A stretch of DNA of 64,000 bases from Vermamoeba vermiformis (GCA_045837725.1 JBEWZL010000298.1:47115-111114); one strand, 5' to 3'. Positions 23,264-33,779 are shown, numbered from the stretch's first letter. Notes: a model not told the origin generated them from the sequence alone. Numbers and translations: made by a program.

Positions 23264-23427
23264 TCTTAGTAATCGACCAATACCCACTTTCCATTAGCAC
23301 CAGTGGCCCCAAGAAGCACGTTGTACTACTGTTAGTATTAGGCGGCTTTGGGCAACAGCTGGAGCTGAAAATTGCATTAGGCAAACTGCTGGAAGCTGAT
23401 ATGGCACTGTTCTGCAAAGAACTTTGG
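23264..23427 (-). repeat. Diverged repeat, copy A (minus orientation)
   Basis: Read on the minus strand, this begins AAAGTTCTTTGCAGAACAGT and ends TATTGGTCGATTACTAAG. Both ends are clearly related to the plus-strand segment 24391-24523; about 40 extra bases lie in the middle of this copy. Translated, one frame reads NVLLGATGANGKWVLVDY, which could be from a transposase-like protein, but the frame is not maintained. It is an old mobile-element remnant of uncertain class. Confidence 0.55.
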
Positions 23428-23702
23428 CCCTTGACTTGTTTTTGCCATCATACTACTTCAACTTCGCCCATAGCAGTACTAGCTTAAATGCAGATACAAG
23501 AATGATCAAACTCGTAGCATGAGGGGATGTGAAACACAGGAAGATGGCCAGTCCAGCTCAGCTTGTTCTGTGTAGAACTCTCTTTCTTTGAATTTGTGAG
23601 CTTGCTAGCAGGCTTCTACACTGATAATCTATTCAAATTGGGATGGCCAGGTCAAGTTGGCCAGCGGAAGATGGCCGGTCCCCCTCGGCTCAGCTATAGA
23701 AG

Positions 23703-23880
23703 AACACTTCGGCTACCCGGTGGCAGGTAGTGGAAACTTGGGTTGGCAACCATCAGAAGTCCCAGGTTCAAATCCCAGCCGGCATGCCTGATTTTTATTT
23801 ATTTGTATGGCTTGGTACTGCTCAAGGTGGACTGAATCTGTCACCACACTGAGGTCATGGGTTCAATCCCAACGGAGCAA
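23703..23880 (+). repeat. tRNA-like (SINE-like) pair with two B boxes
   Basis: GGTTCAAATCC at 23765-23775 and GGTTCAATCCC at 23860-23870 match the RNA polymerase III B box. Each follows a G(A)AGTC or GAGGTC context as in tRNA T-arms. Upstream of the first is TGGCAGGTAGTGG, an imperfect A box. The second unit has TGCTC and GAGCA at its ends, which could pair as part of an acceptor stem. Neither folds into a proper cloverleaf by eye, so a tRNA-derived SINE or tRNA relic is more likely than a working tRNA gene. Confidence 0.35.
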
Positions 23881-24015
23881 TTATTTTATTCCCATAGTTG
23901 CATAATCCTTGTTGCTTTTTCAGCTAGTAAGTTCATAATTGCATGATAGCGGTTACTCAGTGCTATGGTCGCCAAAGGCGGACCTCCCGTCCGGCAAAAA
24001 TTGGACGTCTGCCAC

Positions 24016-24584
24016 GGACCGCTTGTCCGCCAACCATACATCATATAGTATGAAGATTTCAACAAGATTTCATGCCATGTATATGATTAAGCATATCCCT
24101 TCATTATAACAAGGTTTGCCACCATACTGGACAAAGTTACAACAAAAACAGTATGATGCAAAAAATTATTTTTGGATAGCTAGGTGACAATGGATTGTAG
24201 CCCAATTTCGGGTGCATAAAATACGTATAGTTGTGTTGTACCAAACATGTGCTGATGGGTGGGTTTGTACTTAATGCTGAAAATTTGCAGACGCTGCCAA
24301 TATCTTTGATGATTACTTATATTTTCTTGTTAGATAGTGATAGATCAAGGTGTTTCCAAAGTCAATGGTATTGCAGCCAATAGAAAAAAAGTTCCAGTAC
24401 TTAAGTTCTTTGCAGAACATTGCCATTTTCAGCCTCTGGCGAAGCCTTCTGACGCCAATAGTATTGCTTCTTGGGTCTACTGATGCTAACGGCAGAGTTT
24501 GGTATAAGTTGGTCAATTACTAACATCAGCGGATGCAGCGACCCTGGACCGATGGATGAAAAATTTTTGGCGGACAAGACGTCC
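24016..24584. mobile_element. Possible short DNA-transposon relic bounded by inverted repeats
   Basis: GGACCGCTTGTCCGCCAA at 24016-24033 and TTGGCGGACAAGACGTCC at 24567-24584 are inverted copies with 16 of 18 matches. The enclosed segment of about 570 bp contains repeat copy B and has no long reading frame, as in a MITE or a decayed element. Just to the right, one frame reads FLLVWDKAPG, which recalls the Asp-containing motif of pogo/Tigger-type DDE transposases. Target-site duplications are not obvious. Confidence 0.35.
24391..24523 (+). repeat. Diverged repeat, copy B (plus orientation)
   Basis: The segment begins TAAGTTCTTTGCAGAACATT and ends GGTCAATTACTAAC. It is the partner of copy A at 23264-23427 in opposite orientation. 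The shared parts differ by scattered substitutions, suggesting an old duplication of a mobile sequence. Confidence 0.55.
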
Positions 24585-25184
24585 ACCAAACAAAAAGAAG
24601 TTTTTACTTGTCTGGGATAAAGCTCCTGGTGTTCTCCACAGAACTTGAATGTGTTTTACTGCATGCATTAATCTGGAATCAAACAGCAGTATCTTCTGAC
24701 GTTCAGCTTTTCAGACCGGATGTAAGTGCATGGAGTATCAATCTAACCAAGTTATTTGATTTTTTGGAAACCAGAATCACTGACTTCCAGCATATCGGGC
24801 TTTCTTCACACTGACAAGTGACTTGGCTGTCAAAGCTAAACCTCGATGTCAGCCTGTGTGAACCTTGGAAAGGATAATTGAATGAAGCTGTGATTTTGGT
24901 TGTTGGCATGACCATAGACACCACTAATGGCTTGTCACCCCCACGCCCAAAGTGCTCCTTTTACAGCTGGCACCTGGATACCAACCCCAGAAAGAGTTTG
25001 TTGTTACACACAATTTTTACGAGGAGTTTTTGCCTCCAACTCCTAGGGACAAGCGGAGCCAAAATTAGGTTGAAAAATTGGATTTGGACATCCCATCAAA
25101 AATAAATGGACGCTAACTAAAGGTCTTTCACGTGACACGTTTGCTGAGAATTCTTCGCCAACATTTTTGCAGCCCAACCAACAA

Positions 25185-26198
25185 ATGAGTGACACAACTG
25201 GCAATAATATCGAACTGGTCTTAGACAAGCCTAAATCACGTGATGATTGGATCAAAGCACCGGAATGGGCTCTGATCCCGAAAGAGGGTCTGTCCATTAA
25301 ACTCGAGGTAAGAAATATTGGCAAATATTCACAGTATTTTAAACAATTTCGGCGCATGCAGGGCAATTATAAATAAAAGAATATTCGATAATAATTATCG
25401 GCATTAAAATATTGAATTTATCAGCAAGAGCTCGACGGCAAAGTCATCAAGACATACGATGTATCTGAACACCTAAGAGAGCACGATACGCGACCAGTAT
25501 TTGTTGTTGGACGTCACAGCGATCACGGAGCGACTTTGATCCTCTCCGATCCCTCCATCTCGCGCCAACAAGCCGTGCTGATACTCAGCGAGCACGGACT
25601 AGTCGCCACTGACTTGCAGAGTGCTCGTGGCACGACATATAGCAGCGATGGGGCTACATGGAGCTCATTCAAGCCATTCCACTGCACACTGCTGTCAGAT
25701 CAGATGCGGCTCAAATTCGCGCAAGACAAGAGCGAGTTTGTGGTGCACATTGCGGGTCTGGGCGACAAGACCAATCTAGGCAAGCGAGCGCGTGTAAATT
25801 CGAGCGCTGAACAGCCGAACAAGCGCGCCAAGACCACGCCGCAACAAGTGCGGTGCCTCCATCTGCTCAAAAAACACCGCGAGTCACGCAACCCCGTGAA
25901 TTGGCGCCAAGAGAAGATCACGCGCACACGCGAGGAAGCGAAGGCCCTGGTAGAGCAGCTCCGCAACGAGATTGAACAGCGTGCAGCGAGCGGCGAGTCC
26001 CTGGTAGAGGTGTTCAAGTCGCTGGCCCTGGTAGAGAGCGACTGTTCGAGTGCCAAGCGCGGCGGTGATCTCGGTGTGTTTGGACGCGGTCAGATGCAGC
26101 CCAGCTTCGAGTCCGCAGCCTTTGCACTGCACGTACTGCAGCTGAGCGGTGTGGTGTCGAGTGACAGTGGCATGCACATCATACTCAGAATAGAATAA
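25185..26198 (+). CDS. FHA domain - parvulin peptidyl-prolyl isomerase fusion
   Basis: Two exons (25185 to about 25308 and about 25425-26198). The N-terminal half is a forkhead-associated domain: [20 protein letters not shown], then [20 protein letters not shown], with the GR, SxxH-like and N/D positions that bind phosphothreonine. The C-terminal half is a Pin1-class parvulin: [55 protein letters not shown] and the final [10 protein letters not shown]. Pin1 itself uses a WW domain for target recognition; here an FHA domain takes that place, as in trypanosome Par45. The expected role is proline isomerisation next to phosphosites, probably nuclear, given a basic linker (KRARVNS...NKRAK). The word CCCTGGTAGAG occurs three times in the parvulin coding DNA. 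Confidence 0.88.
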
Positions 26199-26230
26199 AC
26201 AAGCTTTATTATTATGAGCACTCTGTTCAT

Positions 26231-27972
26231 CTACAGCTGCGTGATGAGATCAGCGCTCTTCTTGCTGTTGTCCAAGCGACAGATCGGGTTGTTGCGCACA
26301 AAATTCAGATCGATGCCGTGGCCCACGAGGTCTCTAATGTTCTCTAGGCGGTACTTGATCATCGTGGGTCGTTCTAAACTCAAACCCCACGCAATCACGC
26401 TCACATCTTCAGGCAGACCCATAGGACGCAACATCTCTGGTCTGAACATGCCGCTGTTGCCGATCTCCACCCACCGCTTCAGATCCGGATGGTAGCCGAA
26501 GATCTCCATCGAAGGCTCGGTGTAAGGGTTGTAGGCTGGCTTGAACTTGATGTTGGTGATGCCGTAACGCTCGAAGAACTGCGCAATTGAACCGATGAGA
26601 TCGGTGAGCGAGAGGTCTCGATCGGCGACCAGACCCTCGATCTGATGGAACTCGGCCAAGTGCGTGGCATCGAGGTTCTCATTGCGGAACACACGATCGA
26701 TCGAGAAGTACTTCTTGGGAGTGAACACGCCCGTCTCTTTGTACTGCTGCGCGAGTTTGTACAACATGCGCGTGGAGATGGCGGTGGTGTGAGTGCGCAG
26801 TACATTCTTCTGTGCCTCGCTCAACTTCCAGTCATATCGCCAGCCTCGCGTGCCATACTCCGCCACACCGTCACCGTGCACGGCTGCGACCTTCTGCAGG
26901 TACTCTTCGGGGTACTGCGTGGTGACTGCAGGCTCGCTCATGAAGAAAGTGTCGTGTGCATCGCGTGCAGGGTGCTGTTGCGGAGTGAAGAGCGCATCGA
27001 AGTTCCAGAACGAGGACTCGATCCACTTGTTGGTGGGCATTTCTTGGAAGCCGAGCTCTAAGAAGATCTCTCGGAACTCTGCGCGCACCTTGAGCAAGGG
27101 GTGCAAGTGGCCTGCAGTAGGAGCAATGCCGAGTGCTTTGAGGTTGTAGGCCTTGAAGTTGGCTTGTTTCCAGGCATCGTTCACCAAGAGGTCAGCAGTC
27201 AGATCTGTCGCGACTTCTTGCTTGAGATTGACGGTGAAGGACTCGCCCTTGATCACCTTGTAGGCCTTGATCACTGAAGTCAATATCAACTTGCGTTTCT
27301 TGAGGTTCTCGAGCGCATCCTTAGCGAGCTTATTGAGCTGTTGCAGCTGATTGCGCACCGTGTCCTCGAATACGAGCTCGCTCTTGACGCTGAGTGTTTG
27401 TTCTTTGTCTTTGCCGCTCATCGTCAGCCACTTGTTCTTCATGGCTTGACCCATGGCTACACTCATGCTTTCACGATCTTCTTTTTCGTCCGAGGAAAAC
27501 AACTTTGTAATGTTCAATTTCAATACTGGTTCGCTGTAATTTGTAATATGAGTCAATAATTCGTACAAATGTAAACCGAATTATTATTGGATCAAGAAAT
27601 AAAATTATTATCTTCTAAAAATCGCATAATCAGTCTAAAATATACATACCCCTTCTCTTTAAGATAAGAGCACAAGATAAATTCAGGAGAACCCTTTGCA
27701 ATGGCGTGTTGACCCTCAGCGGTCAATGTCACTTCAGGGATGTCGAACTGTTCAGCGACGACAATGCCGCGACTCTGCAGCGACTTGACCACACCTACGA
27801 CTAACAAGTGGTCGTAGTGGTGCTTGTCGGCCCACTCTTTGGTCGAGGCAATGCTCTCTGCACCGCTGTTCAGTTGATCAACGATCTGTTGTGCTACACG
27901 CTCTTTCTCCTCGTCATTCTTGGCGGGAGCAGCAATATTCTTAGTGTTAGTATTGTTATTGTTCTTCTCCAT
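26231..27972 (-). CDS. FARSA: Cytosolic phenylalanyl-tRNA synthetase alpha subunit
   Basis: Two exons: 27972 to about 27650 and about 27533 to 26231. They join as [17 protein letters not shown]. The N-terminal exon carries the winged-helix tRNA-binding region ([38 protein letters not shown]). The catalytic class II core follows: [19 protein letters not shown], then [20 protein letters not shown], motif 2 ([20 protein letters not shown]) and motif 3 ([18 protein letters not shown]). It pairs with a beta subunit, not in this window, to charge tRNA-Phe. A Lys/Asn-rich N-terminus precedes the folded part. HIP-like palindromes are essentially missing from this gene. Confidence 0.95.
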
Positions 27973-28283
27973 CGTGGTGTTGGTGTTGGATCAACTGCAA
28001 ATTAAAAAATGACTACCTGCAACTTCACCCTGCCACAAACATCGCGCAATTGACTATTGTACTTACCTATTGTCAATTAATACACACTCAATGCTTGCTC
28101 TGTTACGAGGACCATGTAGTATTAGACGACGTCAAAGTTTTTACTTTTGAGGGTGGATTCACGGAAATTACGCAGAAACAGCAGGCAAAAAATAGCGTAT
28201 TTTATGTATTTTATTTACAAATGAATAGGAAGTACCGACACCAGTTTACAGCTTTTTTATTTGGTTGATCCAGATGTCCATTA
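27973..28283. other. Spacer between PheRS alpha and a small minus-strand gene
   Basis: About 310 nt holding the 5' flank of the PheRS alpha gene and the 3' flank of the small gene at 28284-28496. It is AT-rich with no supported coding segment; I see no repeat or RNA gene. Confidence 0.6.
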
Positions 28284-28496
28284 TTATTTTGTTCCGTTGG
28301 TAGCGGCATTGAGAATCGAATATCGCAGTTGTGTAACGGGCAATTTAGATTTGTATTTATTGAGCGGGTATTGCTTCAAAAACGATTCTACTTTCTCCAC
28401 ACGAGCTGCTCTCTTTCGTGCATTTGCTTTTGTTCGGTTGTTTGGTCTGATTGGGGCCCAAGCTAAGCCACCCAATAAAATTTGAGTAAGACGCAT
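28284..28496 (-). CDS. Small basic protein, possibly mitochondrial ribosomal protein mL60-like
   Basis: A single-exon frame of 70 codons starting at 28496. It begins MRLTQILLGGLAWAPIRPNN and continues RTKANARKRAARVEKVESFL. The LLGGL-W motif followed by a run of Arg/Lys with KANxRKRxxxV spacing recalls the N-terminus of fungal Mrpl31 (mL60), a mitoribosomal large-subunit protein. The size and charge fit a ribosomal protein. The match is short and made by eye, so it may instead be an unrelated basic mitochondrial protein. It is head-to-head with the eS10 gene, 190 nt apart. Confidence 0.42.
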   Translation of the reverse strand: MRLTQILLGGLAWAPIRPNNRTKANARKRAARVEKVESFLKQYPLNKYKSKLPVTQLRYSILNAATNGTK

Positions 28497-28559
28497 GGTT
28501 TATTATTGAATACGGTGAGTGAGTTACGCGTTTGTTGCGATAATCTTGGTTGGTGCAAT

Positions 28560-28660
28560 TTTTTCAGGCCAAAAATTTCGGCCCAAAATTTTGGCTGGCC
28601 AAATTCAACCACGATTTTTTTCATCTTCTTCTTTCTCTTCTTGTTACTCGGCGCTAAAAC
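28560..28660 (+). promoter_or_regulatory. Pyrimidine-rich leader region upstream of eS10
   Basis: The stretch just before the eS10 start holds TTTTTTTCATCTTCTTCTTT, resembling the pyrimidine tracts found near starts of ribosomal protein transcripts. A small inverted repeat (GGCCAAAAATTT and AAATTTTGGCTGGCC) precedes it. The function is inferred only. Confidence 0.35.
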
Positions 28661-28685
28661 AAGGCAGGACTGCGACGTATAAAAG

Positions 28686-29461
28686 ATGCTTATTCCTAAA
28701 AAGATCTCAAAGACTATTTTGAAGTATCTCTTCAAAGGTATGCTATTGGAATTATTGGGACGCCGATATTATTGAAAATTATTTTCGATATCCGCTAATA
28801 ATAATTTTATAATTTCACTCCAGTGGATTTTTAAATTATAATTGTGCATATAATAATTAAATATTATCGCAGAGGGTGTTGTTGTTGCCAAGAAGGATAC
28901 TGTGGGTAAACACCCCGAGATTGATGTCCCCAACCTCTATGTTATCAAGTTGATGCAAAGTTTGAAGAGCAAGGGTTACGTCGCTGAAAAATTCAACTGG
29001 TGGTACTTCTACTGGCATTTGACTAACGACGGTATGGAATACTTGCGTGACTACCTCTCTTTGCCCGAATCCATCGTCCCTGCCACCCTCAAGCCTCAAG
29101 CTCGCGCTCAACGCGCTCCTCAAGCTCAAGGTCAAGCCCCTGCTAAGGAGGGTCAAGCCGAAGGCGTAAGTTAATCGACAAAATTATTAATTTAATAATT
29201 ATAATTGTTGGATCAATTCTATTTCAACGCGACGACGAAGCAAGATTACAAGATCATTATAATAAATAATAATAATAATCGCCTTGAATTATCCACAAAC
29301 GACGAATGAGGAAACTGCAGAGACTGACGCGTTTGTCCGAACAGACTCAAGGCAAGACTGGTGCCCCCGCAGGCCGTGGCTACTACCGTGACAGCAACAA
29401 GGCGCAACAGACTGGCAGCATCGGTCGTGGCTCTGCTCCTCGCAACAACACGAACAAATAA
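28686..29461 (+). CDS. RPS10: Cytosolic ribosomal protein eS10
   Basis: Three exons (28686-28736, 28873 to about 29167, about 29344-29461). The start gives [17 protein letters not shown], the standard eS10 opening, then [29 protein letters not shown], the signature [20 protein letters not shown] and a Gly/Arg-rich tail ending in [12 protein letters not shown]. eS10 sits on the beak of the 40S subunit near the mRNA entry site. Codon use is typical of a highly expressed gene here, and the CACGTG-type words are absent. Confidence 0.95.
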
Positions 29462-29835
29462 ATACCCTGCCGTACACTAACTCGTAAATAATAAACAAAA
29501 AAAATCTAAAACCCCTCTTTGGTCAATCCGTGGCTCTTTATGTGACGCTGACTGTTAATTTGTGGTTTGTAATGGAGCGGATCTATTTTCAACTGCTGTG
29601 GATCGGAGTGGGATCACGATCAGCGCAAATTGTCAACCTAAATTTGATCAACAATAGTACTTACTATGCGAATTTAATACGTCCCTAACCATCCTATTCT
29701 CGCCATTGCCGCTCTCAGCCGCAAGGGCAGCAGAATGTCGCCTGAGTTCAGTCGCGTTATTTTGACTGTTTTGTCGAACACAGCTCTCTCGCGCATTCAT
29801 TGTAGTTCTGTGACTATTCGTGCAGCAAAATAGAC
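29462..29835. other. Spacer between eS10 and mitochondrial EF-G
   Basis: About 370 nt with AT-rich 3' flank of eS10 (AATAATAAACA near 29488) and the 5' flank of the EF-G gene. No coding frame, repeat or RNA gene is supported. Confidence 0.6.
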
Positions 29836-32317
29836 ATGTTCTCATCTGTGTTCAGACAAATCCAGCGAGGGGCTCAGCAGATCCACCGATGTGTCGTGCC
29901 ATCCGCCAAAAATGTTCAACCGAATATTAATTTATTTTCGGCTACATCAACTTGTCTTTATTCTACACAGGTAAATGATTATTTGCATTTTTGGTTGTAA
30001 ATTTATTATTTTTGGTGGATCTGGATGGTTAACGAAATACCATTTACAGAAAAAAAGTGAACGTTTGGCCAAAACTCGCAACATAGGAATTTCAGCGCAT
30101 ATTGATTCTGGCAAGACAACATTGACCGAACGAATTCTGTACTACACAGGAAGGATTCAAGAGATCCACGAAGTACGTTGTATCAATAAGAAAGCATATT
30201 TACGATGCCTATAATTCTAATGCGACAATCGCATAGGTCAGAGGTACAGATGGAGTCGGAGCTAAGATGGACAGCATGGATCTCGAGCGCGAGAAAGGTA
30301 TCACCATCAAGAGTGCCGCGACGTACGTGCGCTGGGGCGATCACCACATCAACATCATCGACACGCCGGGACACGTGGACTTCACCATTGAAGTCGAGCG
30401 CTCGCTCAAGGTGTTGGACGGTGCCGTGCTGGTGCTGTGCGGTGTGAGTGGCGTGCAGTCGCAGACATTCACCGTGGACCGACAGATGCGTCGCTACAAA
30501 GTGCCGCGCTTAGTGTTCATCAACAAGCTCGACAGACTCGGCGCTGATCCCTGGCGCGCGGTCTCGCAACTCCGCAGCAAACTCGGTCTGCACGCAGCAG
30601 CGGTGCAAGTGCCGATTGGCTTGGAGGGCAATCACAACGGTGTGGTGGATCTGGTGGAGATGCAAGCAGTGTACTTCCAGGGCATCAACGGACGCAATGT
30701 GGTGCGCGAACCCATCCCTGAGAACTTGCAGGACATTGTGGAGGAGAAGCGCCAGGCCCTGATTGAGACCCTGGGCGATGTGGACGAGGTAATTGGCGAG
30801 AAGTTGATCTCGGACATGGAGATCACGAACAGCGATGTCAAAGCCGCCATCAGACGCGGTGTGGTGAGCATGAAGTTCGTGCCCGTGTTCATGGGCTCAG
30901 CATTCAAGAACCGCGGTGTGCAGCTCTTGCTCGACGGTGTCTTGGCGTACTTGCCGGACCCGACTGAAGTGTAAGTTGTTTTTTTGACACCTGTCATTGT
31001 CATCGTGGCGTGACACGTGTCACTCTTGAGGACTGCTGAACTGACACGTGTCACTACAGAGAGAACTTGGCGTTCATGAAAGAAGACGAGACCAAGTCCT
31101 TCCCCGTGAATCAAGTGGACCCTTCACTGCCGCTCATTGCCTACGCCTTCAAGCTCGAAGAGAGCAAGTTTGGTCAGCTCACCTACATGCGCATCTACCA
31201 GGGCACACTGCGCAAGGGCAACTGGATCCGCAACGTAATGACAGACAAGAAGGTGAAAGTACCTCGTCTGGTGCGCATGCACAGCGAGGAGATGGAGGAC
31301 GTGGACAAGCTGGAAGCAGGTGACATTTGCGCCATCTTTGGTGTGGACTGCTCGACAGGCACGACCTTCACCGATCAGAACGAGACCAAGAACTACTTGA
31401 TGAGCAGCATGCACGTGCCCGAGCCTGTCATGTCACTCGCCATCACCACCAAGTCGCGCGAACAGGCCAACAACTTCACCAAGGCGCTGCGTCGCTTCCA
31501 AAAAGAAGATCCGACCTTCCGCGTGACCAACGACAACGAGACGGGCGAGATTCTCATCAGTGGCATGGGTGAATTGCACCTCGAAATCTACGTCGAGCGC
31601 ATGCGTCGCGAGTACAAGGTCGATGCTAAAGTCGGCAAGCCGCAAGTGGCGTATCGCGAGACCATTCAGCGCAAGTCCGTGTTCGAGACACTGCACAAGA
31701 AGCAGAGCGGTGGTCAGGGTCAATATGCCAAGCTCATGGGCTACTTGGAGCCTATTGGTGATGAAGAGGGCATGGTCAAGGAGTTCGTTGACGCGACTAT
31801 TGGTGGCACAGTGCCACCCAACTTGGTGCCCGCAGTGATCAAGGGCTACGAAGACTGTCTCGCACAGGGTCCGATGACTGGCTTCCCAGTGGAGCGAGTG
31901 CGCATGGTGATCACTGATGGCGCGTGGCATCCAGTGGACAGCACGGAGATTGCGTTCAGAACGTGCAGTCAAATGGCATTCAAGGACGCATTCAAGAACG
32001 GCGATCCATCCATCTTGGAGCCGATCATGTCGATTGAACTCGTGGTGCCCAATGAGTTCCAAGGTGCGGTGGTCGGTCTGTTCAATCGTCGCAAGGGTGT
32101 CATCACTGAATCGAGCACTGAGGGTGATATCGTCACTGTCTCGGGTGAAGTGCCGCTCAACAACATGTTCGGCTTCAGCACGGAACTCAGATCCAACACG
32201 CAGGGCAAGGGCGAGTTCTCGATGGAGTACAAGCGACACGACTACGTACCGCGCGATCAGTTGCAGCAGTTGTTTGAGCAGTACAAGGATCACAAACGCG
32301 CTGCTCCTGCTCAGTAA
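29836..32317 (+). CDS. GFM1: Mitochondrial elongation factor G1
   Basis: Four exons or more. The start at 29836 gives a mitochondrial leader ([19 protein letters not shown]). The GTPase motifs are intact: G1 [21 protein letters not shown]2/switch [16 protein letters not shown]3 [10 protein letters not shown] and G4 [12 protein letters not shown]. Domains II-V follow, including [34 protein letters not shown] and GCDFxxxx-like C-terminal folds, ending in [17 protein letters not shown]. It moves tRNA and mRNA on the mitochondrial ribosome. The intron at about 30972-31059 carries two exact TGACACGTGTCA words and one TGACACCTGTCA in under 90 nt, while the long exons carry few. Confidence 0.95.
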
Positions 32318-32477
32318 ATCATCGTGAGCAAGGTGTGGCATCCATTGTTGTTATATTTGTACTGGCTATCCAAAAGGCCACATCCAACCTTCAATTTTGT
32401 TTATTGGCGAAAAGATTAAAGATTTGTTTTGTAATGCTAGTATTACTCGCAATCATTGTTAAGTATAATGATTTTAT

Positions 32478-32860
32478 TTACAAGCGAAGTTGTGTCAGAT
32501 GCCTGTGTTGGGGGCTGTAAAATTCAATATTAAATTGCGTAAATTGGAAATTTTTTCTCATAATCGTCTAATAATTAGTATAATTGTATGATCACCATAT
32601 TAAAATACTTACATAATTAAGGCGAGGGTAGAGACCATGCCAGGTACAAAATGACCGAACACGACTTCAGATGTGTCATTGACGCTCTTCGAATAAGCTG
32701 CGCCGTCAATCCATACCCACCAACCACATGCAAACTATATGTAACAACAATTAGCCGCGTATTTGCGAATATACGAGTGTCAGATGCGTACGAGAATGCC
32801 GGCAAAATAAGCGAGAAAAGTTTCTCTGAACTTAGTGGGTCTATCGCTAGGACCAAACAT
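32478..32860 (-). CDS. Truncated TMEM50-like (UPF0220) membrane protein
   Basis: Three exons (32860-32792, 32734-32613, 32514-32478) join in phase to give only about 75 residues. FAGIL|FACGWWVWIDGAAYSK matches the first membrane helix of TMEM50A/B, and FGHFVPGMVSTLALI matches the start of the second. The family normally has four helices and about 160 residues. Here the third exon adds a short unrelated tail (PQHRHLTQLRL) and a stop that overlaps an AATAAA. I could not find the missing helices downstream before the EF-G gene end, so the gene looks shortened or is the remnant of a longer one. Confidence 0.6.
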
Positions 32861-33031
32861 GGTGAGTGCTGTTGATAGTAATATTAAATTATTGTAGAGG
32901 TGTGGTAGGAAGAAAGAAGTCCTCTACCAGGGCCAGTCACGTGCTCGGCTTAAATTACGTTTGCCGCGCTTTTTGAGTTCGTTATTTTTAATTCGCAACA
33001 GTCACATCAACAACAAGTGCTGACAATAATA

Positions 33032-33779
33032 ATGACCTCTGTAGTCGCGCACCGATCTCCGACCAAGATGATGCACAATAATATGAACAAGAGTGCTGAG
33101 CTGAAGAAACGAAAGCGCGATGATGATGTCGCGGATTCGAACAACAGAAAACAGAAGGCACACAAGACCTCGCCTGGACAGTCAGGTATGTTATATTATT
33201 TATGGCCTAATTATCGTCGCTAATTCTTTGTAGTTCCCGCCATCCAAACTGAAACAGATGTGCATCGAATTAAACAACGACAAAAGCAAGTAGATTTCGG
33301 CAAGAACACATTGGGCTATCAAATCTATGTTAAGAAGGTCCCTAAGTAAGCATTCTCCCTCCTCTCAATCAGTTTTCAATGCATTAATCAGCTGATCCAG
33401 AGCACAACGCAAGCGCGAAGATCCACGCACCCCTGAAGTGGATCGGCAGTACAGCAAACGCTGCTGGGACGCGATTGTGCGCAAGTGGCGTCGAGAGCTA
33501 CACAAGTGGGACCCTGAGGGCAGCACTGCAGGCGATGAGAACGACGCCAATGCTGCGAACATTGACTTGAACGACTTGCTGGATCTGCAGCAACTCAGCG
33601 AGCCCAAGAGCGAGACTAAGGAGACTGTCACTAAGACCGAGAAGCAGGACAGCAAGACCTCTGTTAAGAGCGAGCCTGTTGAAAGCAAGAAGAGCTGGGC
33701 AGATCTGGTGGACGAAGAACTCAACAACGAGGCACAGGGCAAGTCGATTTACGATGACTTTGAGGACGATGACTTTTAA
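33032..33779 (+). CDS. SLBP: Histone mRNA stem-loop binding protein
   Basis: Three exons (33032 to about 33185, about 33233-33346, about 33399-33779). The RNA-binding domain is clear: ETDVHRIKQRQKQVDFGKNT, then LGYQIYVKKVP, then RTPEVDRQYSKRCWDAIVRK and ELHKWDP. These correspond to the metazoan core with its TPNK (here TPEV), YSRRSWD and HxWDP parts. The Thr that is phosphorylated in animals is kept, while NK is replaced. SLBP binds the 3' hairpin of replication-dependent histone mRNAs and directs their processing and translation, which implies that histone mRNAs here end in a hairpin. The tail is acidic (YDDFEDDDF). Confidence 0.93.

Larger units (their letters stand above)
22457..25184. other. 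Gene-free island with repeat and transposon debris
   Basis: No host gene can be supported across about 2.7 kb. The base texture differs from the flanks: palindromic CACGTG words stop after 22551 and return near 25130. The segment holds low-complexity GTAGTAGTAG runs (22640-22690 and 23165-23180) and a pair of diverged inverted copies (23264-23427 and 24391-24523). It also holds an 18-bp inverted repeat pair (24016-24033 and 24567-24584) and two Pol III B-box-like words (23765-23775 and 23860-23870). All reading frames are short. It lies between two diverging genes. Confidence 0.7.

Noticed and set aside
23755-23880. Functional tRNA gene
   Set aside because: B boxes are present, but T-stem pairing and a full cloverleaf are not seen; treated as a SINE-like relic.
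31433-32341. Minus-strand frame of 302 codons opposite EF-G
   Set aside because: Shadow of the EF-G coding exon; no domain.
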